A DNA stretch of 20,673 bases from Bacteroidota bacterium (GTDB lineage Bacteria > Bacteroidota > Bacteroidia > Bacteroidales > GCA-2748055): NCBI GenBank assembly GCA_024244665.1, contig JAAEOI010000142.1:1-20673 (forward strand), given 5' to 3'. Below are positions 17,031 through 20,673 of this stretch, piece after piece. A program made the position numbers and the translations under genes. Positions within the stretch are counted from its first letter, which is position 1; the number at the start of each line of letters is the position of its first letter. The notes below the pieces were generated by a model. The model made no database searches. It saw only the letters and a list, made by a program, of their open reading frames with translations, and was not told the DNA's origin.

Positions 17031-18473
17031 ATGGATATGAGAAAAATAGTTACTTTATTACTTGGAGTATTTGCAATTACAGTTGTCTCCGCCCTGGATC
17101 CTCCCAACGTGGTCTTTATTCTGGCTGATGACCTGGGAGTAAACGATCTTTCGCTCTATGGCAGCACCTTTCATGAAACTCCAAATATTGATGCCCTGGC
17201 CGATAAAGGGATGAAATTCAACCAGGCCTATGCTGCCAATCCCCTCTGCTCCCCAACAAGGGCAAGTATCATGACAGGCTTATATCCTTCGCGAATTGGG
17301 ATCACCACACCCGTCTGCCACTTGAATAAACTGGTCCTTGATAAACAGCTGGAAGAGTCAGCTCCACCCAATAAGAAATCATTGAATGCGGTATCCCTCA
17401 CCCGCTTTAAAACGGAATACTACACACTGGCTGAAGCTTTCAAAGACCAGGGATATGCCACAGCCCACATAGGCAAATGGCATCTGGGACCGGTACCATA
17501 CAGTCCATTGGATCAGGGATTTGATCTGGATATCCCCCATAGTCCGGCTCCCAGTCCCCTGGCTGCTGGATTCTTTTACCCTTTCCCGATTTATGACAGC
17601 CGCGGAAAGCCCGGCGACAACCTGGAGGACCTGATGGCCGATGTAGCTGTCAAGTATATCCATGAACACAAGGATGAGCCCTTCTTCCTCAACTATTGGG
17701 CCTGGGAAGTACATGCTCCCTGGCAGGCCAAGGAACACCAGATAGATAAGTACCGTCCCAAAATGGATCCTGCTTCCCCACAGCGGAATCCGGTGTATGC
17801 TGGTATGCTGGAAACACTGGACGAAGTGGTGGGCCGGCTTGTTGAAGCGCTCGACCAGGCTGGGATCCTGGACAATACGGTCATCATATTTGTGGGAGAC
17901 AATGGTCCCTATATCAAATCCAATAAACAGCATATGCCAGAGGAATTCCATGGAATTCCGGTCTCCAGTGCATCACCCTTGCGCAATGGCAAAGGCTCTA
18001 TCTATGAAGGAGGTACACGCGTCCCTCTGGTTGTTATCTGGCCCGGCAAGGTAGAGGCAGGAACGGTAACGGATGCCTTACAACAGTCCACCGATTTCTT
18101 TCCCACCTTTGTGGATATGCTTGGATGGGAAGTACCCGATGGGCTCGAATTTGACGGAGTGAGCATGAAGCCCACCCTGGAAAGCAACACCGCGGTCCGG
18201 GATGAGATCTTCTGTCACTTCCCCCATAACCGTCCTTCCACTTCATTGCGACAGGGCGACTGGAAGCTGATCCGGTGGTATTTCGACAATCCCGATCAAA
18301 CCGACAGGTATGAACTTTACAACCTGGCCGATGATGAGAGTGAAGCAGTGAACCTGGCCTCATCTGAATCCAGGCGTGTAAAAAAACTTGCCCAACGAAT
18401 GGATGTGGTGCTTGAAGAGACCGAAGGTTTGATTCCTATTCCCAATCCAGCTTATAGACCAGACGGCAAATAA
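17031..18473 (+). CDS. Formylglycine-dependent sulfatase (family S1), exported
   Basis: This 480-residue enzyme would hydrolyse sulfate esters, here probably on a sulfated glycan. The signal peptide ends around VVSA. Type I sulfatase hallmarks are the metal aspartates D33/D34 in ILADDLG, the CSPTR signature at 73-77 whose Cys73 must be converted to formylglycine, GKWHLG at 148-153 with K149 and H151, and GDNGPY with D290 and N291. The Cys-type signature means it needs a maturase (anSME or FGE), which is not in the window. Two in-frame ATGs lie at 17031 and 17037; either gives an intact signal peptide, and the second would lengthen the short leader. It begins the second catabolic run behind the second copy of the 41-nt element. 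The S1 subfamily and the target sugar position cannot be decided by eye. Confidence 0.92.
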   Translation: MDMRKIVTLLLGVFAITVVSALDPPNVVFILADDLGVNDLSLYGSTFHETPNIDALADKGMKFNQAYAANPLCSPTRASIMTGLYPSRIGITTPVCHLNKLVLDKQLEESAPPNKKSLNAVSLTRFKTEYYTLAEAFKDQGYATAHIGKWHLGPVPYSPLDQGFDLDIPHSPAPSPLAAGFFYPFPIYDSRGKPGDNLEDLMADVAVKYIHEHKDEPFFLNYWAWEVHAPWQAKEHQIDKYRPKMDPASPQRNPVYAGMLETLDEVVGRLVEALDQAGILDNTVIIFVGDNGPYIKSNKQHMPEEFHGIPVSSASPLRNGKGSIYEGGTRVPLVVIWPGKVEAGTVTDALQQSTDFFPTFVDMLGWEVPDGLEFDGVSMKPTLESNTAVRDEIFCHFPHNRPSTSLRQGDWKLIRWYFDNPDQTDRYELYNLADDESEAVNLASSESRRVKKLAQRMDVVLEETEGLIPIPNPAYRPDGK

Positions 18474-18506
18474 CAAAACGAGATCAAAATTAAAAGCCAT
18501 TTTCAC

Positions 18507-19382
18507 ATGAGACGAATGATCCACATTTTACTCATCCTGTTTCTGGGGGCACTATCAGTCTTCCCTCAGGAGGAATCTAATTTCACCCTCTGGCAGCTAC
18601 CTTCACAGATCAATACCATTGGTAACTCCTATGTATTCCAGATGAATAACGGGAAAGTGGTTGTTATGGATGGAGGGGTTAAAGAAGAAACCTCATATCT
18701 AAAGGGCTTCCTCGCCGCCCTGGGGAATGAAGTGGAAGCCTGGTTTATCAGTCATCCTCATTCCGATCACATGGGTGCCTTGAATCAGGTTTTAATGGAG
18801 CCGGGAGAGATCCGAATCAAAACCATCTATCATTCTGCATTTCCCCCCTCTTTTTACCAGGCCAACGGGACCCAGTACGCTTCGCTCACCGAGAGTTTTT
18901 ACCACCACCTTGACAGTTCGGGAATTCAGGTGGTGAATTATACACAGCCAGGGATGACGGTGGTTATCGACCAGACCTATTTCAAAATTTTAAGTGTGGC
19001 AAACCCCGATATCACAGTCAACCCCTATAACAACTCATCCATGGCCATAAGGGTATGGGATGCAAAAAAGTCCATGCTTTTTTTAGGCGATATGGGAATT
19101 GAAGGAGGCGACCGTTTATATAATGGGCCATACAGAAAGGAGCTGGATTGCGATTACCTGCAGATGGCTCACCATGGCCAGCAAGGAGTTTCCAAAGACT
19201 TCTACCGCAATATTGATTTCAGGGTTTGCTTATGGCCCACACCCTCATGGGTTTATGAGAACGATCAGGGAAAAGGATATAACACAGGAAATCTGCAGAC
19301 CATTGAAATCAGAGAATTGATGGACTCACTTCGTATAAAGGAGCAATATTTAAGCTTTGAAGGACTTGAAAAAATAGAATAA
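18507..19382 (+). CDS. Exported metallo-beta-lactamase-fold hydrolase
   Basis: This 291-residue protein has a signal peptide (hydrophobic stretch after MRRM, cleavage near FPQ) and an MBL-fold domain. The zinc motif HPHSDH at 83-88 fits HxHxDH. MLFLGDMG supplies the bridging aspartate and MAHHGQQG the late histidine. This C-terminal layout resembles the ComEC/Rec2-type MBL domains ('AHHG') more than class B antibiotic lactamases, but the protein lacks membrane segments and is simply secreted. It lies 33 nt after the sulfatase gene and 2 nt before the GH172 gene, so it is almost certainly co-transcribed with both. A phosphodiester, lactone or ester substrate is possible; none is indicated by the sequence. 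Confidence 0.82.
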   Translation: MRRMIHILLILFLGALSVFPQEESNFTLWQLPSQINTIGNSYVFQMNNGKVVVMDGGVKEETSYLKGFLAALGNEVEAWFISHPHSDHMGALNQVLMEPGEIRIKTIYHSAFPPSFYQANGTQYASLTESFYHHLDSSGIQVVNYTQPGMTVVIDQTYFKILSVANPDITVNPYNNSSMAIRVWDAKKSMLFLGDMGIEGGDRLYNGPYRKELDCDYLQMAHHGQQGVSKDFYRNIDFRVCLWPTPSWVYENDQGKGYNTGNLQTIEIRELMDSLRIKEQYLSFEGLEKIE

Positions 19383-19384
19383 TC

Positions 19385-20673
19385 ATGATCAGAAAAAATA
19401 AACTATCATTTTCATGGATTACTAAGTACCTGGCTGTTGCCTTGTTAATCATGGCATCCTCAGGATGTTTTTCACCCTCTGTCTCACCGATTGCCAATCG
19501 CTCCTTCTCTCCAACCATTCAGAAAGATCTTCTCACTCTTCACCAATTACAGACTTACAGGGCTGGTAAAAATTCATTTGTACTTGGCCTGGAAACCTTA
19601 TGCAACCGTCCTGCCATGCTGGATGAGCATGGACGAAAAACCATCCTAAGCCTGGAAGGGGAAGGCAGTTTAAGACATATCTGGGAGACACACGGACCCG
19701 GCAAGAGCCCCTTTATTCTTGAGTTTTTCGTGGATGGTGAGCAACAAGCTTCCATTCGGGGCCCGCTGGATGAGTTGGTGGAGGCAGCCAAAAGGTGTGA
19801 TCAATCCTATATTTCACCAGGAGGCAGCACCATCGATTATAATTCCTATAATTTCTATATCCCGGTACCCTTTGAGAAATCCCTCAGAGTAGATCTGGTG
19901 TCCAATCCAAGGATAGGGCTGGTGTTTTTACAACTCGATTACAGACTGGATGATGCTTCAATGAATGGGATAAAACTGGTTCAGGAAAAAGACCAGCAGG
20001 GGAATCAGATGCAGCTTCGGTACGAATCTCAAACAAAAGACATTGTATCGTCCGAACTATCTCTCCCCCAGGCCACCACAGAAAGATGGAATTTCACGGG
20101 TGACCAAACCATACGCATTAAGGGTCCCGCCATTATCCGGCGACTGGCACTCAACACGAACCGAGAAGGCGTGACCATGATGATTCGCTTTGACGGGGAG
20201 GATTCACCGGCAGTAAATGTGGATCTGGCCGACTTTTTTGGACCCTTCAGGGGAGTAGCCCTCAATAACAATCAATGCTATTTCCCTATGCCATTTGGAG
20301 ATTCAGCGGAGATCGAGATCTGTGGCAGCAATCCCGACGAAGAATGGAACCTGGAGGTTGATCTTGAACAGGTGGAGCGATTTGAACCGGATTGGGGCTA
20401 CTTTCATGCCCTTCATACAAGGGTGGATAGCAGCCTGGGATACTTGCCGTTCCAGGTCTTATCAACCGGAGGCCGGGGACAATGGGTTGGAATGAGTATT
20501 TATGATACCCACCATGACCATGGCGGAGGTGATTTTGCTATGATTGATGCCCGTACCGGACAACCCTCTTTTCTACATGGCATCAATGGCGAGGATTACT
20601 TCTCATTTGCCTTCTTTGGAAAGGGGGAGAATTTCCCCTACAGTGAGGCTTTTGATAATGATGAGGGCCGTAT
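19385..20673 (+). CDS. GH172 (DUF2961) glycoside hydrolase lipoprotein, 3' truncated by window edge
   Basis: The frame opens with ATG at 19385, 2 nt after the preceding stop, and stays open to the right edge, giving 429 residues of an incomplete protein. The signal peptide ends at MASSGC, with lipobox Cys28. The body matches DUF2961/GH172: LQTYRAGKNSF and SYNFYIPVPF near the start, LDYR, then NNQCYFPMPFGDSAEIEI, and INGEDYF with E403, equivalent to the conserved GTEDYF motif of the family, followed by a GEN segment with E415. Characterised GH172 enzymes act on alpha-D-fructofuranosides and D-arabinofuranosides; others have no assigned substrate. The missing C-terminus should hold the rest of the second jelly-roll. 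Co-location with sulfatase and MBL genes suggests debranching of a furanose-containing or otherwise substituted glycan. Confidence 0.85.
   Translation, partial: MIRKNKLSFSWITKYLAVALLIMASSGCFSPSVSPIANRSFSPTIQKDLLTLHQLQTYRAGKNSFVLGLETLCNRPAMLDEHGRKTILSLEGEGSLRHIWETHGPGKSPFILEFFVDGEQQASIRGPLDELVEAAKRCDQSYISPGGSTIDYNSYNFYIPVPFEKSLRVDLVSNPRIGLVFLQLDYRLDDASMNGIKLVQEKDQQGNQMQLRYESQTKDIVSSELSLPQATTERWNFTGDQTIRIKGPAIIRRLALNTNREGVTMMIRFDGEDSPAVNVDLADFFGPFRGVALNNNQCYFPMPFGDSAEIEICGSNPDEEWNLEVDLEQVERFEPDWGYFHALHTRVDSSLGYLPFQVLSTGGRGQWVGMSIYDTHHDHGGGDFAMIDARTGQPSFLHGINGEDYFSFAFFGKGENFPYSEAFDNDEGR

Overview
The window looks like a chromosomal piece of a Bacteroidota genome, probably an environmental polysaccharide degrader. 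Three things point there. The 1201-residue protein at 10326-13931 ends in a type IX secretion (T9SS) sorting domain. Many of the exported enzymes have lipoprotein signal peptides. The two best promoter candidates fit the Bacteroidota pattern (TTTR, 19-nt spacer, TAnnTTTG-like box) better than a sigma-70 pattern. All twelve genes lie on the + strand and the region is densely packed. No tRNA, rRNA, CRISPR array, transposase or SusC/SusD pair was seen.

Layout. (1) Positions 3-332 are the 3' end of an unrelated ATPase of the AAA/DUF4143 type, cut by the window edge. (2) Positions 465-9998 form a tight five-gene run: GH78-type alpha-L-rhamnosidase lipoprotein, a polysaccharide-deacetylase/SGNH-esterase fusion lipoprotein, a beta-lactamase-fold serine hydrolase lipoprotein, an amidohydrolase, and a GH71/GH99/WbsX-like TIM-barrel lipoprotein with a C-terminal CBM9/DOMON-like domain. 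Gaps are 5, -1, 23 and 6 nt. (3) After a 327-nt AT-rich gap come a larger, multidomain, T9SS-sorted paralogue of that TIM-barrel protein (10326-13931) and, 10 nt later, an exported nucleoside-hydrolase-fold protein. (4) Positions 14951-16945 encode class III fructose-1,6-bisphosphatase (fbp), a cytoplasmic gluconeogenesis enzyme. (5) Positions 17031 to the right edge hold a second catabolic run: an FGly sulfatase, an exported metallo-beta-lactamase-fold hydrolase and a GH172 (DUF2961) lipoprotein truncated by the edge.

How it may work together. The inferred picture is an accessory glycan-degradation locus attacking a substituted polysaccharide. The sulfatase would remove sulfate, the deacetylase/esterase protein and serine hydrolase acyl groups, the rhamnosidase terminal L-rhamnose and the GH172 protein a furanose-type sugar. 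The two GH99-like paralogues, one lipid-anchored and one T9SS-exported, are the least characterised and most interesting enzymes. Fbp would fit metabolically, since sugars entering at or below triose level need gluconeogenesis, but linkage is the only evidence.

The most notable non-coding signal is a 41-nt element upstream of both catabolic runs (370-410 and 16951-16991). The copies match at 33 of 41 positions without gaps. Each is followed exactly 15 nt later by a similar -7-like box, which suggests a shared regulator controlling both runs.
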